A DNA stretch of 64,000 nt from Sinohyriopsis cumingii (Eukaryota; Mollusca; Bivalvia; Unionida; Unionidae): positions 47,823,574-47,887,573 of the forward strand of contig CM068842.1 of the NCBI GenBank assembly GCA_028554795.2. The letters run 5' to 3'. The notes beneath the pieces were generated by a model. The model ran no database searches and had not been told where the DNA came from. It saw only the letters and a program-made list of their open reading frames with translations. This document shows positions 39,910-53,290 of this stretch, piece after piece (positions within the stretch are counted from its first letter, which is position 1; the number at the start of each line of letters is the position of its first letter). The position numbers were made by a program, and so were the translations under genes.

Positions 39910-39917
39910 CATTAAAT

Positions 39918-41580
39918 TATCTGTATTTTTAAACCTTCAAAATAAATTGGATAAAAATAACTCTAACAAGTGCAAAAAGCCATATAATTATCAAATTAAT
40001 ACCATAGTTATGTACATAATTATACTATTGAAATATCTGATACAAATCTATCAAGCATAGACCTGGAAAAGCAACAACTGCCACGCAATGTCATCTAAGG
40101 GCAGCAGGGAATATATACAATCAACCATAGACAAAATTATCTATAATTACCTCTTTTTTATATCCACCTGCCAAATCTAGCCATGACTGAAGCATAATTT
40201 ATTATTTCTACTATATGGAGTAAAAAATTTACCTGTATTCCTGAAAATGCTTAACTTGTTTAAAGCTAATGCAAAACACAAGAATCCAACATTCTTTGGA
40301 ATTCTCTGTTGAGTGTTAACTACCTTGTGTATCAGAACATATTGTGCTTCTTCATACATGTAATATAAACATACCTAGCTAATGGCAATTGTCCTCACAG
40401 ACTGTATGTCTCCTCATAAAGGTCCTTCAATTTTGTAAGCAATTGGAACAAGACCTAAAACTAAATAATAACTGAGGTAGATACTTACTATACAAAAATT
40501 CAGATCCAGACAGTCTAATGCATCATGTAATGGCAGATCTGGATCAAGTTCTCTGCAGTGGTGTTACAAACAACTGCACAAAAATTTAAAGGGATCAGAG
40601 CCTTTCTTCATTGTTCATTTTACAGATATACTCAGACAGCCAATGTATTTATGGTACAGGATTTAGACCACTATTAAGCTTGCTGTATCACAGTGAGTGG
40701 GTACTTTGTATTTGAAAGCCTTTACAAACAATTCCCACGCTTCATTTACAATCACAGATATGTTGATTCCATAACAATCCCTTCAATAAAATACCGTGAC
40801 CAACATATCAAAAGTCAACTCCTACATCAAATCATGTATAACTGCATAAGATATTGATAAGAAATTAAAGCTTGGCTTCCAGATTCATACCAAACAATTG
40901 TTTGTTAGAATATACCACTCAAAGTGGCAAATGTTTTAGAACTCCTTTTCAGCTTGAAGACAAGCACTGTGGAGATAAACAGGCAGCATAGAAATTATCC
41001 AAAATAAATCTCACAAGGTTGATTGCTTGTACATTTGATATCAATGAATGGTAAGCTTTGGGGCAATTTCTGACGGTCTATAAATGAGATTGCCAGTACA
41101 AGGCCACTCAACAGTCCGCTTATTCACCACATGTCATCACATACAATGTACATGAAAATTAATAATATCTAATTAAGCTGATTAATTTCTAAGTTCATCA
41201 TGGGGGGTGTAACTAAATGGGAAGGAGGAAGAGAGGGAAGGGGCAAGGTAGGGGAAGGAGCAGACGTAATAACAAATTACATCAACATGCATCATGCCAA
41301 TATATGTTCAAAACAAAATATCAAGCACTGTTTCAATGACAAGAACTCATTCATGTGGTAATTATCATACACAAAATAACATAACGTATTGTTTCTTAAT
41401 TATCATATGCTCTAATTTTACAAACACCAAACATTCTATAAAAAAATCTATTATTGTTTTCTGTGTTTTATGTTTTAGTACAGGAGCACATTTGCTTGTA
41501 AATTTAAGGTACATAAGAAATTGATGATCAAATTGCAGATTAGACAGTATGGAATTTCTAATGAATTTATATAATAAAAC
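39918..41580. other. Mostly featureless apart from exon 1
   Basis: A degenerate MITE trace at about 40478-40560 (GGCAGATCTGGATCAAG). Otherwise AT-rich. Confidence 0.5.
40151..40186 (-). CDS. Exon 1 seen of an unrecognised multi-exon gene (36 bp)
   Basis: This short exon reads SWLDLAGGYKKE on the minus strand. It is bounded by an acceptor (ATGCTTCAG) and a donor (GAG|GTAATT). It begins and ends in phase 0, so it joins in frame to the exon at 33992-34070, giving ...GGYKKE-ASMMK.... The 36-bp length and the 6.1-kb intron that follows make it the least certain link of the main chain. The Trp/Leu/Gly-rich peptide differs from the polar downstream exons and could be the end of a folded domain. I do not recognise the family. 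Nothing here is a convincing start codon, so earlier exons must lie at higher coordinates. Confidence 0.5.
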
Positions 41581-41589
41581 ATGTTAATG

Positions 41590-42045
41590 CTTGTTACAAA
41601 ATGGAAACCTGTAAATGTATTTGACAATTCGTGTTACAAAAATGAATTACCCTGGAGTGGACTACCATGTACCACAGATTGTATGCCCTCCCCATGTTTA
41701 ACAGTCCTCCATGTAGATAACATACATTTTTGTGCAGAAACCATTTTCCTACTTTCAGTCAGAGTGACCTTCACCTTTGAATTTGACTCCCAAAACAATT
41801 TTATGAGTAACTGAAGATAGTGGAGGACTTGACTTTTGGTGCAGAAACAATTATTCTTCTTTCAGTAACCATGGAGATTTTTACCATGTAATAATTAGAG
41901 TTTCTTCTAAACACAAATGCAAACAATCTGCAAAGTTTGGTATACATTAACAATAGATGGTGTGCAACTAGAGTCATTATGTGGAAACAAAACTGTTAAC
42001 AGACAGACAGACAGACACCATCATAACATAATGCAATCCACCTTA
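41590..42045 (+). repeat. GTGACCTT-type dispersed repeat, third locus
   Basis: CAGAGTGACCTTCACCTTTG and related units end in AACAGACAGACAGACAGACA followed by CATAATGCAATCCACC, the same terminal layout as the 13.2-kb locus. Confidence 0.7.
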
Positions 42046-42657
42046 AAGTGGGCTAATACAAATTTTAAATCTTTTACATCTGTTATAAGAAAAAAGAGTC
42101 CCCTGAATGGACTGATGCTCTACTGTCTGAAAATGAGTTTCCAGGAATTCAAGATAAAGCCATTTCCACTTTTAAACAGCTGAGTGCTGAAACCATCTCT
42201 GGAATTCTTGAGCAATACAATTTTGTTTCATGTGGGGTCACAGTATAAGATTCATGATGATGACAAATATATCATTGTATATGGTTTGGCTTAGTGTTTT
42301 ATGACACAGCAACACAATTAGGTTATTTTGTTTTGAAATATTGGAGTATAAAGCCATGCCCTAGAACACCCAATGGTATCCAACCCAGGTTGATCATATA
42401 GTAGGATACAAACAAGCATCCTTTCGGTCCTGAGTTCAGAATTTAGTGTTGTACACTGGACAATATCCAAGAAAGTGAGATGTTATATTCAGCTCTCCCT
42501 TGTTACAATGTTGTAATTAGGGTCCATAACAGCTGACAATATTATGTACCAAATGAAGGTACAGCAAAAAATATCACATTTGTTTCACTTCATTGTATTT
42601 CTGCACTTCCTTTATTCAAATAATATTACCTTGAAAGAGAATTGAAAGATAGAAAAG

Positions 42658-42917
42658 TTGTTGTAGTTTTTGTTGTTATAGGGTTTAACACCATTTTTCA
42701 GCATAAGATAGGCTATATATGGCGGCCAGCATAAATGGTGGAGGAAGAACTCGGGGAAAACCCCAGGAAGAACCATCGATGCAAAAGAAGCTACTGGCAA
42801 GCTTTTTCACGTACCCACATTGACAGAGGCCGAGACTCAAACCCACATAGACAGAGGTGAAATGGTAGTGATCCATAATGGTGAGCGTTTTAGACCACTT
42901 GGCCACTTGGGGAGCCG
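42658..42917 (-). mobile_element. SINE family 2
   Basis: Family 3' end (GGGTTTAACACCATTTTTCA on +) with a GTTGTTGTAG tail remnant, body AAGCTACTGGCAAGCTTTTT and head TTTTAGACCACTTGGCCACT on the + strand. Confidence 0.85.
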
Positions 42918-43011
42918 AAAGATAGAAGAGGAAAAAAAAAGATATAATAAAAGAATTTATTTTGCTTTCTTTCAATCCATATTATCATGCATTTGATGGT
43001 TCTATTTTAAT

Positions 43012-43140
43012 ACAGTGGTTTAAAGTTTGGTCAAATTGACCAGTTTTTATACAATGGTTTAAGTTTTGATCACAAAGACCACTTTTAATACAATAGTTTG
43101 AGTTTTAGTCACAGAGACCAGTTTTAATACAATGGTCACA
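43012..43140. repeat. 40-bp degenerate tandem repeat, 3 copies
   Basis: Units contain GTTTTAATACAATGGTTT and GATCACAAAGACCA. Confidence 0.7.
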
Positions 43141-44174
43141 GGGTCCGTACATATGGTATCACATTACATCTGGAATTATGTTATACTAGTGGCAATATTA
43201 TAAAGGAAATCTAATAATTTATCAGAAATAAGGATTAAACCTGTATTTTAAAATTATGGATTATTATTTTGAATGGGATTAAATTTTATTTTAAACTTAC
43301 ATTTCCTGAAAATAATGAATAAATCATAGCTCAATATGGCACTACAAGTATACTTGTAAAGGGATGAAAACTGGTAAGCAGGAAGCAAAATGCATGAAAA
43401 TAGTGAGATATCAACTCTTTAAATATTATCAAGTATGGCAACTGGTTGAGATGTATGAGATGTACAACTGGAGCAGGGAGCATGGCATAAAAAAATGCTG
43501 TTGCCCTAACCGAATTGATAAATTTTATGCAATATCTTCATGCTGTGACAAACTTGCCCCATGGCAAGAAAGTTCAATATTTTCAAACTCTCCATACAAA
43601 GTACATAAACAGACTATTTTTCAGGTAGTGAACAACAATCAGCTTTCATGTCCGCATTTACACAGGTCTACTGGCTGTTATTAATACAAAGAAAGTTATC
43701 TGGTTTATGTGTGTAGCTTGAAGCCATAAATTTACCCTGCCACCCAATTCTTTTTTTGTGGGATGCCATACAGGAATTTGTAGCAGCCATTATCAAGATA
43801 GTTGTTAGTGAAATGTGCATACTTTTGTGAATGGATTTTCAATAAGCTCTTGGGATTAAAATAAATGTTGACATGCACCTAAGTAAATGTCTGTTTTTCA
43901 AGCCAACAAAGATAACCTGTAATTATAAGTGAATGAGACACACTGACACTCAGTATAAATATTTAATAAAGGTATTCTATCAGTTTTGTAAATGAATAAC
44001 TTGAACTACTGGAACTGTCATTTTGAACATAAAAGACCACAGGTGCTCTCCATGATTATTATCATTGGTATAATGTGTTGTATCTAATATACCAGATTAT
44101 TTTAATTTTAATATAAAGCAATGAAATGAAAACAGGTATGCATGTTTATGACAAATATGACCCAAGGAATGACC

Positions 44175-44384
44175 ATGTATATGTGCTAAAAAGTTGGGTA
44201 TAAACTTCAAACTGCACAAATCCAAATCTGCCATCACATTGTACACCAGCAGACCTGGATCAATGAAGGACTAATCAGTTGAATCAACAACAAAGATCCT
44301 GATCTGCAGCTGCATTATGAAACATCAGATTAGGGTCTATGTTGCTTGTGACTAAACTTGACTTATAAGCAAGTATATATGATA
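44175..44384 (-). mobile_element. Double-hairpin MITE
   Basis: Both palindromes are present, and the right end reads AACTTGACTTATAAGCAAG. The 140 bp beyond that end recurs beside the partial copy at 47970, so the pair is part of a larger duplication. Confidence 0.7.
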
Positions 44385-45307
44385 CTTAAGTGCAATGTCC
44401 TTTCTTTGCTGAAATAAATTATGGACACAATTAATCAGGTCTCCATTATCTGAAAACATTGCTGACCTCTGATCTTGTTTCTTAATCTACTGGTATGTCA
44501 TTTCCAGTCTGACCCAACTTATAAGTGAGTACCAGTACATATTAGGTACTTTATAATATCCATAATTTGGTATGCAGAGAACTCTATTTTGGGTGGAAAT
44601 GGAAATAAAAAATGCTAAATCCATGACTGCAGTGGTTGATACCAAGAGGAACAATTTAATTTCTTTTGCTGCATTAATAACCTGAAATAGTCAGTAATCT
44701 CCAAATGTACAGTATTTCTTTAACATTAGGGACCCAGCCTAAAAAATTTGACAAAAAGCATGGGTGGCCATATCAACAGACAAATTTATCCAAAGGAAAT
44801 ACATGTCTTGTCAAAATAGGATAAAAGTGGGGGTGGGCTTATCATCAAACATGGGCTGATCATTGGATAAATATGGTCTACATTTTTTGCTATGAATACA
44901 TACAATATCATGTGCAAGTATGAGGGTCAACATGTTTGTCAATATGTCTGTATGTCAATCCATTAGTGAATATACATATTTCCCAGATTTTGGATTTAAA
45001 GTGTTGTTGGAAATGTTGATGATGAAGCTACCCTATCAATGCAGGACAGTAACATACTGCTCTTAAGTGGGTTATCACTTTGTTATGAAATGGCATAAAA
45101 TAAAATGGCATAAAACAAAAAATTGGGTTATCACTTTGTTATGAAATGGCATAAAACAAAATGGCAGATAAATAATTTTTTTTTTAAATTGGATTACTGC
45201 ATCACTTTGTTATGGAATGGCATAAAACAAAAATAATCCACAATTAAGAGTAAAAAATGTAAGCTGAAAGTAGCTGATTCTTAGAATTAAAAGGCTTAAT
45301 GAAAGTT

Positions 45308-45585
45308 AGTGATGTGTGATTTGGATTTTGAATGTAGTTTTAACAATTTTTCAGTTATATCTGCAGTGTAGCAGTTTATAGTGATGTCCAGCACTGGGGC
45401 ATCAAGCCAGCTAACATGTAGCATGATGTCCCACCCAGTCACAATATCCTGACATCAGACTGACCAGTCCTAAGTCTAATCTCTTAATGCTGAGCACCTA
45501 GTGAGGCAGCTGTTAGTACCATTTTTATGTATCAAGCATGACTCAACTGGGGTTTGAACCCATGACCTCATGCATACAAGGTGGG
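45308..45585 (-). mobile_element. SINE family 1 (5' truncated)
   Basis: On + it reads GTGTGATTTGGATTTT, AACAATTTTTCAGTTATATC and CTTAATGCTGAGCACC, ending GTTTGAACCCATGACCTC within the head. Confidence 0.8.
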
Positions 45586-45980
45586 TTTATTGAAAGAAGA
45601 ATTAAAATAAGACAAATAAAAAGATAAGAATATCAGAATTTTTTATTTTTTAATTCATCAAATATTTAGAGATATTGTTGAAACACATATCAAAACTTCT
45701 TTTAGACCCAAACTGAATGAAGAAAGGACACAGGAATCACAGCTAGTCAGAAAAATGTCCTGTTATTTGCTTGTAGATATTGGCTTGATGATCAATCTTG
45801 ATAATTAAAAATAAGATTAGTGGACCTGATACTAAAATTGTGAACTGGGAAGACTGTTAGAAATTCAACTTAAATTCAGTCTTCATGATGAATTTCCAGG
45901 TAACATTTGATGCAGATTATTTTAAAAGGTGATCTTCACATAGCTTACTGAATGCAAGTGAGAATTATGGTAAATTTCAG

Positions 45981-45981
<1 letters not shown>

Positions 45982-46023
<42 letters not shown>

Positions 46024-46109
46024 TCTTTATTTAAAGAGGGTAATTCAATTAGTTAAATACAATTAGTTTCCTCTGAGGACCTCTAAAAATGTATATATAT
46101 TTATATTCT

Positions 46110-46110
<1 letters not shown>
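45982..46110 (-). mobile_element. LINE 3' end with (AAT)n tail
   Basis: (AAT)n at 45982-46022 is followed on + by GTCTTTATTTAAAGAGGGTA and AGTTTCCTCTGAGGACC, the same 3' end as the LINE at 4819. Confidence 0.6.
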
Positions 46111-47134
<1,024 letters not shown>

Positions 47135-47316
47135 ACATTATGGTGATTGAGAGCTGTAAAGCAATGTTCACACTAAATGCTATGCTTGGATTGAGAATCC
47201 AAATTTTGACAGTGATTTTTCTATTTATTGTGACTGTTTAACTTGTCTGGAAAATAAACAAATTTTACTGATAATTAGTTTCATATAAGGAGGTAAATTA
47301 TAATTTTCTACTGAAC

Positions 47317-47972
47317 TGATTTTCCCATTCATTTTACAGTCATGCACAAGCACATGCAAACCATATATGCCCATTCATTTTACAGTCATGCACAAGCACA
47401 TGCAAACCATATATGCCCATTCATTTTACAGTCATGCACAAGCACATGCAAACCATATATGCCCATTCATTTTACAGTCATGCACAAGCACATGCAAACC
47501 ATATATGCCCATTCATTTTACAGTCATGCACAAGCACATGCAAACCATATATGCCCATTCATTTTACAGTCATGCACAAGCACATGCAAACCATATATGC
47601 CCATTCATTTTACAGTCATGCACAAGCACATACAAACCATATATGCCCATTCATTTTACAGTCATGCACAAGCACATACAAACCATATATGCCCATTCAT
47701 TTTACAGTCATGCACAAGCACATACAAACCATATATGCCCATTCATTTTACAGTCATGCACAAGCACATGCAAACCATATATGCCCATTCATTTTACAGT
47801 CATGCACAAGCACATGCAAACCATATATGCCCATTCATTTTACAGTCATGCACAAGCACATACAAACCATATATGCCCATTCATTTTACAGTCATGCACA
47901 AGCACATGCAAACCATATATGCCCATTCATTTTACAGTCATGCACAAACACATGCAAACCATATATGCCCAT
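47317..47972. repeat. 46-bp minisatellite, about 14 copies
   Basis: The unit is CCCATTCATTTTACAGTCAT, GCACAAGCACATGCAAACCA and TATATG. Copies are nearly identical, with one G/A variant (ACATGCAA/ACATACAA). Because 46 is not a multiple of 3 and the unit has no stop in any + frame, all three + frames are open through the array (frames of about 265, 203 and 202 codons). I do not regard these as genes. Confidence 0.97.
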
Positions 47973-48110
47973 TTATGAGACTAAAATTTGTAAACTGCAC
48001 AGACCTAGATATGCCACATAATATTCACCCTGATATGTCAGTTCCTTATGTGACAGTAGATCAGGGTTTATGTTTTTTTGCAGTTGGACTTAAAAGTGAG
48101 AATATACATT
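47970..48110 (-). mobile_element. Double-hairpin MITE (partial)
   Basis: Contains CTGCACAGACCTAGATATGCC, AGTAGATCAGGGTTTATG and TTGCAGTTGGACTTAAAAG. It directly abuts the 46-bp array. Confidence 0.6.
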
Positions 48111-48499
48111 ACTTAAGTGTAATGCCATTTCTTTCTTGAAATAAATTATAGATGCAATTAACCTGATGTCATTTACCTGAAACCATTACTGACTTCTGGT
48201 TTAGTTTCTTAATTTACCTTATCAATTTACTGTACCTGGAAATTTATACCTTTATTCTCGACTCTGCTTACTGCAATACATACCAAATTCAAACACTTCA
48301 AAAACTGTTGCACATAATAGAAGGAAATGAGTATTTGTCAGATATTAAATATGGATTATTAAACAATTACACAGCTTTTCAATTACACAGCTTGACAAAT
48401 GAAAAATCTTGTTTTTTCTTGAGCAGATAAAATGATTATTGATTATTATGGATCTTTCAATGAAAACAATATTCAGATTCCTATAGTGACATTATAACT

Positions 48500-48910
48500 A
48501 CAGCGAAACTTACCTAAACAGGCCACCATTCAACTGAGACCAAAGTTAATGGCCATTTTGATAGAACTGGCTGGTTCAGAGTTTGAATAGTATTGTACTG
48601 GCCCAATAAGGATCACAAAGTATGCATCCAGTCTACAGGAGAATCTGGATTACAAAGTGTTCAGTTTAAAGAGGTTTTTTAATACTGTATTAGGCCCATA
48701 GTGACCAAAATATGTAACCAGCCTGCAGAGAAATTCAGATTATAAAGGGACCATTTAATGAGGTTAATTATTGCAATGGGACCAAAATATACAAACTAGT
48801 CCACAATGGAGGTTGGGTTACAAAGGGACCAGTTTTGAGAGGTTGATTAATACTGCAATGGTTCCATTGGGACCAAACTATGCATCCAGTATGCAGAAGA
48901 AATAAGTTTA
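48500..48910. repeat. Degenerate tandem repeat, about 80-90 bp units
   Basis: Recurring GGGACCAAAATATG, CAGTCTGCAGAG and TACAAAGGGACCAGTTT blocks over four diverged units. It opens with CAGCGAAACTTACCTAAAC, a start I associate with a molluscan repeat. Confidence 0.65.
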
Positions 48911-49355
48911 GAAATGGGGCCCTTTAATAATAATTTTACAGTATATTTTACTGCAGCTGTATAGAGGGAAAAAAAAGAAACTCTGACTAAATACAATTTA
49001 TTCTTTAAAAAAATTATGAAAATATCAGTAAAGTATTTTAGAATGTACACGAGAATTTAGAACATAGATTTAAAAACAAATTAAAAAGCACAAATTGATA
49101 TATGTATGTTATTTTCATGACATTATAATCAGGTGTTGCTATCTCTATGGCTTTAAAAATAATACAAATACGGTCATGATTTTTTTAAAAAAGAAATCAG
49201 AATGAAGAATCTATCCTTAATTAGCCTTAGTTTTACCCAGCTGACCACATGTATACATTCTGCATTAAGCAGATTTTCCATCATAGTTGTATATATACCA
49301 AAGGAACTGACATTGTTTACTGGCCACTTTAATTAAACACCCTTCATAAATCTAC

Positions 49356-49400
49356 CTTATGGTCTTGTCAGATTGTCTGTGACTTGAAAAACTTGCAAAC
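49356..49400 (-). CDS. Candidate upstream exon (45 bp)
   Basis: A strong pyrimidine-rich acceptor (GTCATTCATCCTTCAG) and a good donor (ATAAG|GTAGAT) bound 45 bp on the minus strand. Only one frame is open, entering and leaving in phase 2: FASFSSHRQSDKTI. Composition resembles the Ser-rich exons of the gene downstream on the same strand, so it may be an earlier exon. Its exit phase does not match exon 1, so at least one unseen exon would be needed between them. Confidence 0.3.
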
Positions 49401-49459
49401 CTGAAGGATGAATGACAGAAAATATCCGAAAAATGACCGATGCTTTTTGTGCTCCAACT

Positions 49460-49690
49460 ATTTTTGTTGTTGTTCTTGTTGTTGTAGGGTTGAATGCCAT
49501 TTTTCAGCACAAGATAGGCTATATATGGTGGCAAGTATAACTGGTGGAGGAAGAACCCTGGAAAACAGGAAGAACCACCAACTCATGAGAAGCTACCGGA
49601 AAGCTTTCTCATGTACCCATGATAGCTGAGCCTGAGACTCAAACCCATGTAAACAGATGAGAGACAGCAGTGATCTGGAATGGTTAATTT
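49460..49690 (-). mobile_element. SINE family 2 (head diverged)
   Basis: On +: TTGTTGTTCTTGTTGTTGTA tail, GGGTTGAATGCCATTTTTCA end, and GAAGCTACCGGAAAGCTTTC body. The tRNA-like head is hard to follow past 49680. Confidence 0.75.
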
Positions 49691-50464
49691 TTAGCATGGC
49701 AGGGTTAGGTTTACTGTGCAATGAAGCTTTTTTTTTCTTCAAAACTAAATACTTGATAAAAGTTTTACAGTTCTTATTTATAAACACAGGTTTCTCGTAT
49801 AAAAATTTCATTTAAATGCAGATTGTAGTATGGATTTTGTTTCTTCCCATCAACCCATGCTGTCACCTTGACTCATCATCTACTTGTCTCATTTCACTTT
49901 ACTGACAAGTGGTTGCCATAAATTCATTTTGTAGTACTGCAAAAACTCACACCTAAGAACAGATATCACTTGCCTTGTACATTATTAAAATGGTCACTCC
50001 AGGCTGGCTTTATCATGTGATGAAACATTTTTAAACCAAATATTTTACAAATTTTTTAAAGTGCTTATATTTGCACATGGGCTTCTCAAGGAAAAATTAA
50101 ATCTGATAAATTGAAATCTCCTTAAAATTAAAATGACTGATCAAAAATTATTTTAAAAAAAACTAATGTGGTAATGGATGATTTAATCCCTGAACATTGA
50201 TACATGGCTCCTTCTTTATGGAAGCCATTAAAGTCATGCTCATTATAATAAGGGAACATTATCCTGGGGGATGTTCCAATAAGAATGTATATTTCTGTGC
50301 ATATAAACATAAAAATACAGTAATATTTAATGATGTGGAGTTTTATTATAATTAGTTCTCATTAGCCAAGAGCTAAAATAAAAAAAACTAAAGCAAATGC
50401 AATCACTTGTTAATGCATTATGCCCATGTTTTTCCATTGCCTCCAATGTCCAGTATTCTGCCCT

Positions 50465-51515
50465 ACTCCCAAACAGTGACCCATGGGACAAAAATGCAAG
50501 ATCCATATACTCTACTCCAAACAGTGACCCATGGGTCATAATAAAAGATCCATCACCCCTACTCCCCAAAGTGACTCATAGGTCATAATGTTAGATCCAT
50601 CACCCTACTCCTCAACTGTGACCCATGGGTGATAATGCAACATCTATCAACCCTACTATATACAGTGACCCATGGGTCATAATGCAAAATCCATCAAACC
50701 TACTTCCCAACAGTGACCTATAGGTCATAATGCAAGATCCATCAATCCTACTCTCAAACAGTGACCTACAGCTCAGAATGCAAGATATATCACCCATACT
50801 CCCCCACTGTGACCCATAGGTCATAATGCAACATCCATCAACCATACTCCCTGACAGTGACCCATAGGTCATAATGCAACATCCATCAACCTTGGTCCCC
50901 AACAGTGACCCATAGGTCATAATGCAACATCCATCAACCATACTCCCTGAAAGTGACCCATAGGTTATAATGCAACATCCATCAACCATACTCCCTGACA
51001 TTGACCCATAGGTCATAATGCAACATCCATCAACCATACTCCCAGACAGTGACCCATAGGTTATAATGCAAGATCCATCAACCATACTCCCAGATAGTGA
51101 CCCATAGGTCATAATGCAACATCCATCAACCTTGGTCCCTGACAGTGACCCATACATCATAATGCAAGATCCATCAACCATACTCCCAGACAGTGACCCA
51201 TAGGTCATAATGCAAGATTCCTCAACCTTGGTCCCTGACAGTGACCCATAGGTTATAATGCAAGATCCATCAACCATACTCCCAGACAGTGACCCATAGG
51301 TCATAATGCAACATCCATCAACCTTGGTCCCTGACAGTGACCCATAGGTCATAATGCAAGATCCATCAACCTTGGTCCCTAACAGTGACCCATAGGTCAT
51401 AATGCAAGATCCATCAACCTTGGTCCCTGACAGTGACCCATAGGTTATAATGCAGGATCCATCAACCATACTCCCAGACAGTGACCCATAGGTCATATAG
51501 CAAGATCCATCATAT
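50465..51515. repeat. 48-bp minisatellite, about 22 copies
   Basis: The unit is CAGTGACCCATAGGTCATAA, TGCAAGATCCATCAACCATA and CTCCCAGA. As 48 is divisible by 3, the minus strand keeps an open frame of 318 codons with a 16-residue repeat (GSCIMTYGSLSGSMVD). Variation follows the DNA unit and shows no sign of codon-level constraint that I can see by eye. Confidence 0.95.
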
Positions 51516-51726
51516 ATATGCTGCAATTTAATATATAAAATTTGCTTACAAAATAAATATTCTACCACCTGCCTGGGGACCCTTAAGGTTGGGAGCTAAT
51601 AATGACACCCTTCTTACAGACTGTCACCACAGGGGCAGCAAAATAGGGTTTCGTGAAATTCCACCTAGTGGTTTAAGAGAAGCTGTGGTAATGGACAGGT
51701 GAATGGAAAGACAGACAGATGGTTAC

Positions 51727-51927
51727 TGTATATACTTGCTTGTAAGTCGAGTCCAACTGCAAACTGCACAGATCCAGATCTGCCATTGCATAATACCCTA
51801 GTCTACATAGTTTCTTAGGAATAATCAGAAGAACAAACAACACTGACCTTGATCTACTGGTGCATTATGCAAAGGCAGTTCAGGATCTGTGTTGTTTGTG
51901 GCTGGACTCAGCTTATAAGCAAGTATA
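51727..51927 (-). mobile_element. Double-hairpin MITE
   Basis: Nearly full length: TATATACTTGCTTGTAAGTC at the left and CAGCTTATAAGCAAGTATA at the right, with both internal palindromes. Confidence 0.75.
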
Positions 51928-52616
51928 GAGGGGACTCAGAGGGACTTTTTATAGAGGCAATGATCAGGACATTTAAAACCATTACCTTACTTACGGTGAC
52001 AGAAGGTTCCAACTTTCCATATGCAGGTATTGTAATGCAATTATGCTTTCTCTTTTTCACTATTTAAATATGATCCTTTGCCATGGTTGTCTGAAAAAAA
52101 TACTCAATACAATCACAAAATGACTTCATCATTTCTGTTTGTATGTTTCTGACATTTTGTAATTGTTATGAATTAGTTACATACAACCTTGAAGACAATC
52201 ACATGTAGAAAATATTTCCACTGTCTGAAATTATCCATACTGAATACCACTATGCAGGTCTACCTTTTTAGAAGACCAATGTTTATTAAGCAAACAACCC
52301 TTCTATATCCAATTAATTAGTTCCATTAAAGTGCAAAGTCAAGAACCCAGTGATAAATGCCTTCACTCTGCACAATACATAAATAGGGCTATTGTTATTT
52401 CCAATAACAAAGAGAGGGGAAGAGTCATCTGCTGTTATCAACAATTTACAAGCACACACAAGCCAGTGAGATCATGCCTTGGCAGCTCCAGTCATCAAAC
52501 AGAATCTTAAATTACAGTATAAAACTTATGTGTATGTCCATTGTATTGTGACTGTTCAAAGAAATACTGAAGGTCATGTAACACCATGTATGCCCTGTAA
52601 TTAATTTTCTTCTACC

Positions 52617-52833
52617 ACCTATACTTGCTTATAAGTCCAGTCCAACTGCAAACTAGTTGGACCCAGATCTGCTATTGCATTATAAATGTGCCAGCATATT
52701 TGGGTCTATTCAGTTTGTTAAGAGTCATCAGATGAACAAACATCATAGATCCTGATCAACCAGCACATTGTGCCATTGCAGATCAGTGTCCATGTTGTTT
52801 GCAATTGGACTTGACATATAAGTGAGTATATAG
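52617..52833 (-). mobile_element. Double-hairpin MITE
   Basis: Nearly full length: TATACTTGCTTATAAGTCC at the left and GACATATAAGTGAGTATA at the right. Both internal palindromes are recognisable. Confidence 0.75.
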
Positions 52834-53041
52834 GGTACATAGATCTTCAATTACTGGTTTAATCCATTAGGCACTAGAAATATTTGCATTTCAAATCATT
52901 GTATTAAGAATGCTCTCTATACAAATATCTAGCCCACTGGTAAAGAAATCTTATAAAATCTCTTTGCATGCTTATTTAAACAGTGTCACACCTTTTTGTA
53001 GGTCAAAAGTACCCTGGACATTATCTCATCATCATCATTGT

Positions 53042-53290
53042 CATTTAAACTATAGACGTTTTTGCCCATATGGGCATGTATGTCTGGTTAAAGTGATAAG
53101 CAGACTATTTAATTCATCCCGGGGGGGGGGGGGGGGGGAAGGAATTAGAGCCTCATCCCCCAGGCATTACTGTGCATAAAAGGCACTATTTAACTGAGCC
53201 ATCAGGTCTTGGGTCAGTATGCCTGGCTTCATAGACCTTAGTGACCTGAATGTAAGGCCATACTCGAGTTAAACGTAACAATTCAGTCTG
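53042..53290. repeat. Dispersed repeat, copy A, with an 18-G run
   Basis: Shares about 245 bp with 57584-57830: GACGTTTTTGCCCATA, GGAATTAGAGCCTCATCCCC, GCATAAAAGGCACTATTTAA and CAGGTCTTGGGTCA. Near its start GCCCATATGGGC is a perfect palindrome. Copy A has 18 consecutive G at 53121-53138 where copy B has only four. Confidence 0.8.

Noticed and set aside
41015..41055. 41-bp possible exon (minus) between CCCAAAG and GTGAGA
   Set aside because: Its phase would fit exon 1, but the acceptor is weak and the peptide (YHSLISNVQAINL) has nothing distinctive; chance is likely.
43364..43684. 106-codon + frame
   Set aside because: Composition and context give no support for coding; no repeat or domain match recognised.
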